Origin: Streptomyces hilarionis
GTDB lineage: Bacteria > Actinomycetota > Actinomycetes > Streptomycetales > Streptomycetaceae
NCBI RefSeq assembly: GCF_024539675.1
Contig: NZ_JAHHIT010000037.1
Span: 62,001 to 126,000, forward strand
DNA length: 64,000 nucleotides
Direction: 5' to 3'
Positions 48,905 to 56,261 of the stretch are shown here, in pieces. The position numbers and the translations under genes are program-made. Below the pieces are notes generated by a model, which did not search any database, was not told the DNA's origin, and saw only the letters and a list, made by a program, of their open reading frames with translations. Position 1 is the stretch's first letter. Each line of letters begins with the position of its first letter.

Positions 48905-49062
48905 GCCGGGCCGGGAGCCCGGCGGGCAGCCGTGGGGGCGGTCGCCGGGCCGCGCCGGGGACGCACCGAGGGGCCGTCGGGCACGATGCGTGAAACGATG
49001 TACTCCGAACGGGGTACCCCCCTGCGGTGGGCACTCGTACGCGTGACGGCGAGGAGGTCGAC

Positions 49063-49650
49063 ATGCGAAGCGGGGTGCGTGGCTGGCGTCGGCGGGACAA
49101 TCCGCTGCGGCGCCGGTCGGACGTCGTCGAGGCGTGGACGGCACTGGTCGTCGCCGCGCTGCTGCTGGTGGTCGCGCCCCTGGCCGGGGCGCTCGCGGGC
49201 CGTTGGGCCCATGACGACGCCCAGGCGGCCGCGGTGCGGCAGCGGGCGGACCGGCACGAGGTGAGCGCGCAGGTCGTCGGCCGGCCGCCGGAGACCATGC
49301 CCTCCGTGGAGGGCGGCAGACAGCAGATGGTCTCGGTGAGCGTGCGGTGGACGCCGCCGGGCGGGCACGCCCGGACCGCCACCGCCCGGGTGCCGGCGGG
49401 CACGCACCGCGGGGACGTGGTGGACGTGTGGTTCGACGGTCACGGCCGCAGTGTCGCGCCGCCGCCGAACGACACGATGGTGTGGCAGCACACCCTCACC
49501 CTGGGCGTCTGCGTCGCCGGCGGCACGGCGGCCTCGGTCCTGCTCGGGCACGCCGTCGTCCGCCGGGTGGCGATGCGTCACCGGCTGGCGGAGTGGGAGA
49601 GCGCCTGGGCGCGCACCGAGCCGCAGTGGACCCGGCGCAGGCCCGCCTGA
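49063..49650 (+). CDS. Rv1733c-family membrane protein
   Basis: The 195-residue protein has a basic N-terminus (RRRDNPLRRRSDVVEAW), a transmembrane helix (about residues 24-48, WTALVVAALLLVVAPLAGALAG), an outer domain with VSVRWTPPGGHARTATARVP and a second helix near residue 145-165 (TLGVCVAGGTAASVLLGHAVVRRV). It matches the Rv1733c family layout, dormancy-linked in mycobacteria but unknown here. ATG 49063 with GAGGAGGTCGAC; a longer start at 49027 is possible. Confidence 0.82.
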   Translation: MRSGVRGWRRRDNPLRRRSDVVEAWTALVVAALLLVVAPLAGALAGRWAHDDAQAAAVRQRADRHEVSAQVVGRPPETMPSVEGGRQQMVSVSVRWTPPGGHARTATARVPAGTHRGDVVDVWFDGHGRSVAPPPNDTMVWQHTLTLGVCVAGGTAASVLLGHAVVRRVAMRHRLAEWESAWARTEPQWTRRRPA

Positions 49651-49736
49651 GGCGTGCGACGCACTCTGGCGACGCCTCCCGCGCCCCCCGTACGGTGTGA
49701 TCATTCGTATGGGCAATTGACAAAAGGTGGTCCTCG

Positions 49737-50705
49737 ATGGCCCTGTTCGACCTGTCCCGCGACGAACTGGACGCGTACCGCAGCGCCTCCGTCGCGCCGG
49801 AGGACTTCGACGCGTTCTGGTCCAAGACCCTCCAGGAGGCCCGTGAGCACGACCTGGACGCCCGCTTCGAACCGGTCGACACGGGCCTGAGCACGGTGCG
49901 GGTGTACGACGTGACGTTCGCCGGGTTCGGCGGTCACCCGGTGAAGGCCTGGCTGACGCTGCCGGCCGGGGCCGACGGGCCGCTTCCCCTGGTCGTGGAG
50001 TTCGTCGGATACGGCGGCGGACGGGGACTGCCGCACGAGCACCTGCTGTGGGCGTCCACGGGCCGCGCGCACTTCATCATGGACACCCGGGGGCAGGGCA
50101 GCGCGTGGGGCGGCGGGGGCGGCACCGCGGACCCGGTGGGCGGCGCGCCCTCCTACCCCGGGTTCATGACGCGGGGCATCGACGACCCCGGTCACTACTA
50201 CTACCGGCGGGTGTTCACGGACGCGGTCCGCGCGGTCGAGGCGGCCCGGTCGCACCCGCTGACCGACGCCTCGCGGACCGTGGCGGTCGGCGCGAGCCAG
50301 GGCGGCGGCATCTCGATCGCCGTGGGAGGACTGGTCGGCGACCTGGCGGCGGTCGCGCCCGACGTGCCGTTCCTGTGCGACTTCCCCCGCGCGGCGACAC
50401 TGACGGACCGTCATCCCTACCGGGAGATCGGCCTGTTCCTCAAGACGCACCGGGGACGCGGCGAGGACGCGCTGCGCACCCTGTCCTACTTCGACGGCGT
50501 CCACTTCGCCTCGCGCGGCTCGGCCCCGGCCCTGTTCTCGGCGGCGCTGGAGGACCAGACCTGCCCGCCCTCGACCGTGTTCGCCGCCTTCCACGCCTGG
50601 GGGCACGAGGACAAGCGGATCGAGGTGTACGAGTTCAACGACCACGAGGGCGGCGGCCCCTACCAGGAGGCCGTCAAGCTGCGCTGGCTGCGCTCGTACG
50701 CCTGA
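49737..50705 (+). CDS. Acetylxylan esterase / cephalosporin-C deacetylase (CE7-like)
   Basis: The 322-residue alpha/beta hydrolase has the CE7 hallmarks: HFIMDTRGQGSAWGGGGG near residue 115, nucleophile GASQGGGISIAVGG (Ser near 183), acid ALEDQTCPPST and His in FNDHEGGGPY at the C-terminus. It removes acetyl groups from xylo-oligosaccharides and other small acetyl esters. There is no signal peptide, so the enzyme is cytosolic. AAGGTGG SD before ATG 49737. Confidence 0.92.
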   Translation: MALFDLSRDELDAYRSASVAPEDFDAFWSKTLQEAREHDLDARFEPVDTGLSTVRVYDVTFAGFGGHPVKAWLTLPAGADGPLPLVVEFVGYGGGRGLPHEHLLWASTGRAHFIMDTRGQGSAWGGGGGTADPVGGAPSYPGFMTRGIDDPGHYYYRRVFTDAVRAVEAARSHPLTDASRTVAVGASQGGGISIAVGGLVGDLAAVAPDVPFLCDFPRAATLTDRHPYREIGLFLKTHRGRGEDALRTLSYFDGVHFASRGSAPALFSAALEDQTCPPSTVFAAFHAWGHEDKRIEVYEFNDHEGGGPYQEAVKLRWLRSYA

Positions 50706-50757
50706 GCCGCCGCCCGGCGCCCCACGCGCGATCCGCGTCCGCCTCCTTCCCTCCAGT

Positions 50758-50769
50758 CCGACCAGTCGG
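50758..50769. promoter_or_regulatory. Short palindrome before serine hydrolase
   Basis: CCGAC-CA-GTCGG is a 5-bp inverted repeat with a 2-bp spacer, 63 bp before the serine hydrolase start. It is short, so evidence is weak. Confidence 0.3.
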
Positions 50770-50832
50770 TACGTTCGGGGTCCCGGGCCGCACCCTCGCG
50801 GTCCGAACGTCCCGGCGGACCACGGAGGGCCC

Positions 50833-51999
50833 ATGTCCGAGCACGTTCCCCAGGTTCACGGCCACTGCGACCCGCGGTTCGCCGCGGTGCGCGCCGCCTT
50901 CGAGGAGGACTTCCGGGACCGGGGCGAGCTCGGCGCCGCGGTCAGCGTGACGGTCGACGGCGTGACGGTGGCCGACCTGTGGGGCGGCTGGGCGGACCCG
51001 GCGCGCACGCGCGCGTGGGAGCGGGACACGCTGGTCAACGTGTGGTCCACGTCGAAGGGGCCGACGGCGCTGTGCGCGCACGTCCTCGCCGACCGCGGGC
51101 TGCTGGACCTGGACGCCCCGGTGGCCGCGTACTGGCCGGAGTTCGCCGCGGCGGGCAAGGAAGGAGTGCTGGTGCGGCACCTGCTGTCCCATCGCTCGGG
51201 CCTGGCCGGACTGCGCGAGCCGCACTCCCTCGAGCAGCTCTACGACTGGGAGCTGACCACGGCGCGCCTCGCGGCCACCGAGCCCTGGTGGGAGCCGGGC
51301 ACCCGGTCCGGCTATCACGCCCTCACCTTCGGCTTCCTGGTGGGGGAGGTCGTGCGGCGCGTGTCGGGACTGCTGCCGGGGGCCTTCCTGGAGCGGGAGG
51401 TGACCGGCCCGCTGGGCGTCGACTTCACCATCGGGCTCGCGGAGAAGGAGGCCGGGCGGGCGGCGGAGCTGGTGCACCCGCCGGCCGCCCCCGCAAGCGA
51501 ACAGGCGGCGGCCTTCAGCCAGTTGACGCCCGCGGCCCTCGCCGCGCTGACCAACCCCCTGGCAGGCGCGGCCGAGGCCAACTCGCCCCGGTGGCGGGCC
51601 GCGGAGATTCCGGCCGCCAACGGTCACGGCACGGCGCGGGCCGTGGCCGCGCTCTACGGCGTCTTCGCCGGCCGGGGCGCGTACGGCGGCCGGCGCGTCC
51701 TGTCCCCCGAGGCGGCCGAGCGGGTGCGCGAGGGGCAGGGCGCCTGCCGGGACCTGGTCCTGGGCGCCGGGTTCGACCACGAGACCGAGCTCGGCCTGGG
51801 GTTGTGGCTGAGCGGGGCCAACGGCTCCTACGGTCCCAACCCGCGCGCTTTCGGTCATGACGGCTTCGGCGGCTCCTGCGGCCTCGCCGACCCGGAGGCC
51901 GGGGTGTCGCTGGGGTACGTGATGAACCGGATGGGGTCGCGCATCGCCGACGACCCGCGCAAGACGGCGCTCGTCGAGGCCGTGTACGACGCGCTGTGA
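50833..51999 (+). CDS. Class C beta-lactamase-like serine hydrolase (EstB type)
   Basis: The 388-residue protein has the penicillin-binding SxxK motif as STSK (Ser72, Lys75: NVWSTSKGPTALCAHVL), then LLSHRSGLAG and a YHA motif (WEPGTRSGYHALTFGFLVGEV) replacing YxN. A C-terminal FGHDGFGGSCGLADP replaces KTG. No signal peptide, so esterase activity is more likely than beta-lactam resistance. ATG 50833 with GGAGGG. Confidence 0.88.
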   Translation: MSEHVPQVHGHCDPRFAAVRAAFEEDFRDRGELGAAVSVTVDGVTVADLWGGWADPARTRAWERDTLVNVWSTSKGPTALCAHVLADRGLLDLDAPVAAYWPEFAAAGKEGVLVRHLLSHRSGLAGLREPHSLEQLYDWELTTARLAATEPWWEPGTRSGYHALTFGFLVGEVVRRVSGLLPGAFLEREVTGPLGVDFTIGLAEKEAGRAAELVHPPAAPASEQAAAFSQLTPAALAALTNPLAGAAEANSPRWRAAEIPAANGHGTARAVAALYGVFAGRGAYGGRRVLSPEAAERVREGQGACRDLVLGAGFDHETELGLGLWLSGANGSYGPNPRAFGHDGFGGSCGLADPEAGVSLGYVMNRMGSRIADDPRKTALVEAVYDAL

Positions 52000-52086
52000 G
52001 CACCGGCGCGGCGCGTTCGCGGCAGGGCGGGGCGGGCGTGCGGGGCGAACCGGTTTCGGCCGATCCGGCGGTCCGCCCTTCCCTGG

Positions 52087-52098
52087 TGGTTTAGACCA
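52087..52098. promoter_or_regulatory. dre-like operator before GntR gene
   Basis: TGGTTTAGACCA differs from the dre core TGGTCTAGACCA at one base. It lies 67-78 bp before the GntR start, in AT-richer DNA. Autoregulation by the HutC-type GntR is likely; regulation by DasR is an alternative. Confidence 0.6.
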
Positions 52099-52164
52099 AT
52101 GCTAGATCTGGTGGCGCACCGAGTCCGCACGGACACGGCACGTCACCCACAGGAGGCGCGCGGC

Positions 52165-52920
52165 ATGGCCCGCAGCACCATCCCCACCACCGACCACGTC
52201 CACCCGAACCCCGGGGACCGGCCGCTCTACTGGCGGATCGCCCGGCGGCTGCTCGGCGAGCTGCGCGACGGCACGCTCGCACCGGGCGAACGGCTGCCCA
52301 GCGAAAGGCAGTTGGCGAAACACTTCGGCGTCAGCCGGGAGACCGTACGACAGGCCCTGGAAGTCCTGCGCCGCGACGGGCTCGTCGAGACCGACCGGCG
52401 GGGCAGCTACGCGGCCCTGCCGGACGGGCCGCTCGGCGCCCCGTCGTTCCTCGCCTTCCCCGTGGGCGCTCGGCCCGCGGACGACCCGTCGGCGGTGGCC
52501 CGGGCCGCCGTCAGCTGGGAGGCGCCTCCGCCCGGGCACGCCGAGGCGCTGGGGCTCGCCCCGCACCGGCCGACGCTGGTGCACCGCTACGAGTCGGCCC
52601 GCGCCGACGGCCGGGGGCGGCGCACGGCCGTCACGTCCTTCTCGGCGGTGGCGCTGAGCGAGGTCGAGGAACTGGCCCGCTACCGCGACCGCGCCGACCC
52701 CGGCGCCGCCCCGGAGCTGCGACGGGCCTACGACTGGATGCGCCGGGCCGGGCTGACCCTGCACCACCGCGACCTCATCACCCCGCTTGACGACGCCCCC
52801 TCGATGCGGGTGACCCGGCAGGTGCACGACCAGTACGCGCGCCCCCTGGAGATCACCGATCTGGTGGTCGACGCCCGGCGCGAGGCGCTGGTCTACGCCT
52901 TCACGCTCCCGGCGGCCTGA
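52165..52920 (+). CDS. GntR/HutC-family transcriptional regulator
   Basis: The 251-residue protein has an N-terminal winged helix (LYWRIARRLLGELRDGTLAPGERLPSERQLAKHFGVSRETVRQALEVLRRDGLVETDRRGSY) and a C-terminal UTRA effector domain (RPTLVHRYESARADGRGRRTAVTSFSAVALSEV..., PLEITDLVVDARREALVYAF). It is of the HutC subfamily; the ligand is unknown. ATG 52165 with AGGAGG 8 nt upstream. Its 3' end overlaps the convergent methyltransferase gene by 20 bp. Confidence 0.9.
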   Translation: MARSTIPTTDHVHPNPGDRPLYWRIARRLLGELRDGTLAPGERLPSERQLAKHFGVSRETVRQALEVLRRDGLVETDRRGSYAALPDGPLGAPSFLAFPVGARPADDPSAVARAAVSWEAPPPGHAEALGLAPHRPTLVHRYESARADGRGRRTAVTSFSAVALSEVEELARYRDRADPGAAPELRRAYDWMRRAGLTLHHRDLITPLDDAPSMRVTRQVHDQYARPLEITDLVVDARREALVYAFTLPAA

Positions 52921-53698
52921 CGGCCGCGGACCCGGATCCGGCCCCGGACCCGACTCCGGCGGCGCCCTCGCCGTCCGCCGCCCGCACCGCCTCGACCAGC
53001 CGCACCCGCGGGCTCCCGTCACCCCTCGCGCCGAACTCGGGCAGGGCGCGAAGGGTCACGGAGAACCCCGCGGCCTCCAGCGCCCGCCGCACCTCGCCCA
53101 GCCGGAAGGCCCGGTAGTACATCACGAACGGAGGCCGCCACACGGCGTTGCGCACGCGCATGGCCGCATCGAAGCCCAGGAGCATCCAGAAGGCCGGGGA
53201 CGAGGGCCGGGGCGGCGCGAGGACGGGGAACGCGAAACGCCCCCCTGGGCGCAGCGCACCGTGCACCCGGGCGAACAGGCCCGGCAGTTCGCGGGGCAGG
53301 AAGTGCCCGAACGCCCCGAAGCTCACGACGAGGTCGAAGGCCGCGGTGAACGGCAGGGCGCGGGCGTCCGCCCGCACCCAGGACACCCGCGGCCCCGGCG
53401 GGGGCGTCCGCGCGCGTGCCACGTCGAGCATGCCCGCGCTGAAGTCGACCCCGGTCACGCCGGCGCGGCACAGCGTGGCCAGCACCTCCACCCCGGCGCC
53501 CGTGCCGCAGCACAGGTCGAGGCCGTCGTCGTAGGGGCCGGAGTCCTCCAGGGCCGAGGCGACCGCCTCCAGGACGGAGTCGGGGGTGCGGAAGGGCGTG
53601 TGGTCGAACTTCGGCGCCAGGAGGTCGTAGCCGTGCTCGACGGACGACAGGGCCTGGACGGCGAGTTCGCGCAGGGTGGGGCCTTCGGGGCTGAACAT
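52901..53698 (-). CDS. SAM-dependent methyltransferase
   Basis: The 265-residue class I methyltransferase has motif I as LDLCCGTGAGVEVLATL near residue 80, then GVDFSAGMLDVARARTPP, and motif II DLVVSFGAFGHFLP. The C-terminal tail is Gly/Ser-rich and Pro-rich. No substrate is predicted. It follows the PadR gene after 5 bp, so the two are cotranscribed. ATG 53698. Confidence 0.87.
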   Translation of the reverse strand: MFSPEGPTLRELAVQALSSVEHGYDLLAPKFDHTPFRTPDSVLEAVASALEDSGPYDDGLDLCCGTGAGVEVLATLCRAGVTGVDFSAGMLDVARARTPPPGPRVSWVRADARALPFTAAFDLVVSFGAFGHFLPRELPGLFARVHGALRPGGRFAFPVLAPPRPSSPAFWMLLGFDAAMRVRNAVWRPPFVMYYRAFRLGEVRRALEAAGFSVTLRALPEFGARGDGSPRVRLVEAVRAADGEGAAGVGSGAGSGSAAVRPPGA

Positions 53699-53703
53699 CG
53701 GTG

Positions 53704-54267
53704 TCAGCCTACGGCGGTGCGCCGCCGCAGGAGCGTCAGGGCCTGCTCGCACCAGCGCAGGTTGCCCTCCTCGAAGGCGATGCCGCCCATCAGGGTCAGA
53801 TAGGGGCCGATCCGGTCGGCCGCGGCCAGGTACTCGTCCTCGCCGCGGCCGTCGAGCAGACGCTCGCGCAGCCGCTCGTAGCGCGCGAGCTTGCCGCGCG
53901 ACCAGTCCATCCGCTCCTCGATCAGCGCGCGCGTGGCCCCGGGATCAGCGCCGTCCATCGCCTGCACCTTGACGAGGAGCTCGTCCCGCACGGCGGTGGG
54001 CCTGCGGGGCGAGGTCACGGCGAAGGCGCTCAGGTCCTCCCGGCCCGCCTCGGTGAGGGTGAACATCCGTTTGTTGGGACGGCGTTCCTGCTGCACCACC
54101 CGGGCCTCGATCAGACCGTCCCGCGCCAGGCGCTCGAGTTCGCGGTAGAGCTGTTGCGGGGTGGCGGCCCAGAAGTTCGCGAGGGAGACGTCGAACACCT
54201 TGGACAGCTCGTAGCCCGAGGCCTCGCCCTCCAGCAGGGCGGCCAGCACGGCGTACTTGAGGGACAT
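53704..54267 (-). CDS. PadR-family transcriptional regulator
   Basis: The 187-residue protein (ATG 54267) has the PadR winged helix MSLKYAVLAALLEGEASGYELSKVFD, then FWAATPQQLYRELERLARDGLI and a long helical dimerisation part (ARYERLRERLLDGRG). It is cotranscribed with the methyltransferase and divergent from the SnoaL-like gene across 77 bp of AT-rich DNA. This 77-bp region holds an inverted repeat at 54285, probably its own operator. Confidence 0.9.
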   Translation of the reverse strand: MSLKYAVLAALLEGEASGYELSKVFDVSLANFWAATPQQLYRELERLARDGLIEARVVQQERRPNKRMFTLTEAGREDLSAFAVTSPRRPTAVRDELLVKVQAMDGADPGATRALIEERMDWSRGKLARYERLRERLLDGRGEDEYLAAADRIGPYLTLMGGIAFEEGNLRWCEQALTLLRRRTAVG

Positions 54268-54284
54268 GTGGACACGGTAACAGG

Positions 54285-54302
54285 GGATGATTATTGTCAT
54301 CC
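54285..54302. promoter_or_regulatory. Inverted repeat in PadR/SnoaL divergent promoter
   Basis: GGATGA-TTATTG-TCATCC is a perfect 6-bp inverted repeat with a 6-bp spacer in an AT-rich patch between divergent genes. Probable PadR autoregulatory site. Confidence 0.55.
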
Positions 54303-54344
54303 GCACCTAGTCAACAAATTTACTGTCTGCGATGAGGTGATCCG

Positions 54345-54752
54345 ATGCGCGCGTTCCGTGAGGCGGTCGAGGCCGGCGATCTCGACGCCGTCGAGGCGCT
54401 GCTGGCCGACGACGTGGTCTTCACCAGTCCGGTCGTGTTCAAGCCCTACCCGGGCAAGGCGATCACCGCCTCGATCCTGCGCGCGGTGTCGCAGGTGTTC
54501 GAGGACTTCCGCTACGAGCGGGAGCTCGACGGGAACGACGGCCGCGACCACGCGCTGGTGTTCACCGCGCGGGTGGGCGAGCGGCAGTTGACCGGCTGCG
54601 ACTTCATCCACCTCGACGACAGCGGGCTCATCGACGAACTGACCGTCATGGTGCGGCCCCTGTCGGGTGCGCAGGCGCTCGCGGCGGCGATGGGGGCCCG
54701 TTTCGACGAGATCGTCGAGGAGGCGAAGGCCCGGTCGGCCTCCGCCTCCTGA
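54345..54752 (+). CDS. SnoaL-like/NTF2-fold protein
   Basis: The 135-residue protein shows the SnoaL cone: FREAVEAGDLDAVEALLADDVVFTSPVVFKPYPGKAI, then YERELDGNDGRDHALVFTARVGERQLTGCDFIHLDDSGLIDELTVMVRPL. Ligand or reaction unknown. ATG 54345 with GAGGTG SD. It is the probable target of the divergent PadR regulator. Confidence 0.85.
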   Translation: MRAFREAVEAGDLDAVEALLADDVVFTSPVVFKPYPGKAITASILRAVSQVFEDFRYERELDGNDGRDHALVFTARVGERQLTGCDFIHLDDSGLIDELTVMVRPLSGAQALAAAMGARFDEIVEEAKARSASAS

Positions 54753-54794
54753 CGTTGGGCGGCCCCGGAGGACCTGGCCTCGGGCAGTCCGGTT

Positions 54795-54821
54795 CCGCGG
54801 GGACGCGCCGCGCCCCCGCGG
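54795..54821. terminator. Hairpin between convergent SnoaL-like and membrane protein genes
   Basis: CCGCGGGG and CCCCGCGG form an 8-bp stem with an 11-nt loop, 43 nt after the SnoaL-like stop and 5 nt before the opposing stop. Bidirectional terminator likely. Confidence 0.45.
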
Positions 54822-54825
54822 GAGG

Positions 54826-55716
54826 TCAGCCGCGCAGGTCGCGCAGGGTCGCCCGGGTGTCCGTCTTCAGCCAGCCCGAGACCTCGGCGAGCGTCGGCGG
54901 ATCGGTGTCCTTGTCGTACGAGGTGTAGTAGGCGCTGTAGCTCATCGTGTAGGTGACCCAGCCGTCCCGGACGGCGAGCGTCGCGTACAGCGATCCGCTC
55001 GTCGAGCCGGACGTGGTGTCCTCGCTGACGAGGTACGCCTCGTCGCCGATGCCGGTGACGCTCTCCACGTCGTAACCCTTGTGACTGTCGCCGTAGTTCT
55101 TCCAGGCGGCGGTGAACTCGGGTCCGGGGTCGGTCTTCTTGTGCAGGTCGAGCTGGGTGTAGAGGTAGGCGTCCGAGTAGCTCGAACCCGTTTTCTTCAG
55201 GCTGATGTTGCACAGGCCCTCGTCGAGGGCCCCGTCCTTGATGCCGTTGTGGGTCGGGGCGCTGTCCTCGGCCGTGTACTCCGCCTTGAACGAGGAGTAG
55301 TCGGTCGAGGTGCACAGGTTCACCGGCGCCGTGTAGCCGCGCAGGTCCGCGTCGGCGCCGGCCCCGGTCAGGAAGACGCCGGCCGCCCACGCGGCCGACG
55401 CCGCCAGCGCGCCGACCGCGGCCCACAGCACCGCCCGTCCGGCGCCGCCTCCCCCGGTGGGCGGCGGACCGACGGCGGGATACGGGCCCGGCTGGGCGTA
55501 CGGATTGCCCGGCTGCGGCTGGACGGGGTGGCCGACCAGCGTGGGCTGCGCGTAGACGCTCTGCGGGCCGGTCTGGGTGGCCTGGGCCGCCGGCGGGAAA
55601 CCCATCGGCCCGCCGGCGGCCGGCGACTGCGGATTCGGATAGGGATACGCGCTCGGCTGGGCCGGCGCCCCGGACGGCTGCTCCGGCTGCTGCGGAGGCT
55701 GAGGCGGCGTGGACAT
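54826..55716 (-). CDS. Proline-rich membrane-anchored hypothetical protein
   Basis: The 296-residue protein has a Pro/Gln-rich cytoplasmic N-terminus (about residues 1-92), one transmembrane helix (about 93-117, RAVLWAAVGALAASAAWAAGVFLTG) and an extracytoplasmic domain with two Cys (Cys134, Cys168 region) likely disulphide-bonded (VNLCTSTDYSSFKAEY, EGLCNISLKK). No enzyme motif. Function unknown. Confidence 0.8.
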   Translation of the reverse strand: MSTPPQPPQQPEQPSGAPAQPSAYPYPNPQSPAAGGPMGFPPAAQATQTGPQSVYAQPTLVGHPVQPQPGNPYAQPGPYPAVGPPPTGGGGAGRAVLWAAVGALAASAAWAAGVFLTGAGADADLRGYTAPVNLCTSTDYSSFKAEYTAEDSAPTHNGIKDGALDEGLCNISLKKTGSSYSDAYLYTQLDLHKKTDPGPEFTAAWKNYGDSHKGYDVESVTGIGDEAYLVSEDTTSGSTSGSLYATLAVRDGWVTYTMSYSAYYTSYDKDTDPPTLAEVSGWLKTDTRATLRDLRG

Positions 55717-55920
55717 GCCGTGAAGATAAGGCAGATTTGGCGGTCAAGTCCGCCGCCGTCACGGATCGTTACTCTCTGCGGACATCTGCGGTAAACCTCG
55801 AAGAGGCCGGATTCCTCCACCCCTTCCTCCGGAACCTCTCCGCACGCCACGCGACGCCCTCCACACGTCCCGCGCGCGTCCCCCCGAGGTCCCCCGTGCG
55901 CCCGCACGCGCCCGCCGACC

Positions 55921-55970
55921 ATCCTCGGCGTACCTCGGCGTACCTCGGCGTACCTCGGCGTACCTCGGCG
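55921..55970. repeat. 10-bp tandem repeats (TACCTCGGCG)
   Basis: TACCTCGGCG is repeated four times perfectly (55931-55970) after one copy with one mismatch (ATCCTCGGCG, 55921-55930). It lies in the 545-bp gap upstream of the rho-like gene, before its leader. No supported gene crosses it; in minus-strand frames it reads as random tripeptides. Confidence 0.85.
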
Positions 55971-56012
55971 TCCCTCGGGAGCGAGGCGCGCCGTCGTGGC
56001 CGCCGCATGTGT

Positions 56013-56018
56013 TACAGT
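56013..56018 (+). promoter_or_regulatory. -10-like element upstream of rho-like gene
   Basis: TACAGT follows TGT (TGTTACAGT), a good extended -10. The -35 is not clear. Just downstream, GTGCC-TCT-GGCAC (56017-56029) is a short hairpin that would lie at or near the 5' end of the transcript. Confidence 0.45.
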
Positions 56019-56029
56019 GCCTCTGGCAC

Positions 56030-56261
56030 GTATGTACGCCCCACGCCGGGCGTCCGTGCCGGTCTCTCTCGCATCGCCGCCTCGCCACCCGCCGTCTCCG
56101 GCCGGTGCAGCGGCTTTCCCGCACCACCGTCCACGGCTCTGTTCGCCGTACCGCGGTGCCGTTCCCGCCGCCCCGAGGCGCGCTGTGCGCCCTCCCTCCG
56201 CGGCCGCTCCCCCCTTCTTCGCATGCCTCATGCCTCCCGTCCGTGAAAGGACCGACCCACC
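56030..56261 (+). promoter_or_regulatory. C-rich 5' leader of rho-like gene (possible rut region)
   Basis: Counted from 56041 to 56261 the leader holds 108 C against 58 G (C/G 1.86) with long pyrimidine runs such as CCCCCCTTCTTCGC. In a genome with nearly equal C and G on each strand, this bias is what Rho binding sites look like. No open reading frame is supported in it. It could give autogenous attenuation of the rho-like gene. Confidence 0.5.

Noticed and set aside
50833..51999. Beta-lactam resistance gene
   Set aside because: No signal peptide, YxN replaced by YHA and no KTG; an esterase-type EstB homologue is more likely.
49737..51999. Xylan-degradation cluster formed by the CE7 esterase and the serine hydrolase
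   Set aside because: There is no glycoside hydrolase or sugar transporter beside them; adjacency alone does not support a cluster.
52165..52920. GntR regulator as DasR itself
   Set aside because: The N-terminal region and context do not match DasR (no chitin or PTS genes adjacent); only the operator resembles dre.
55921..55970. Decamer repeat as CRISPR or IS end
   Set aside because: No spacers, no cas or transposase gene, no flanking target duplication.
56030..56261. Small leader peptide or riboswitch before the rho-like gene
   Set aside because: No plausible short ORF with a ribosome binding site and no known riboswitch core is visible; the C bias is the only signal.
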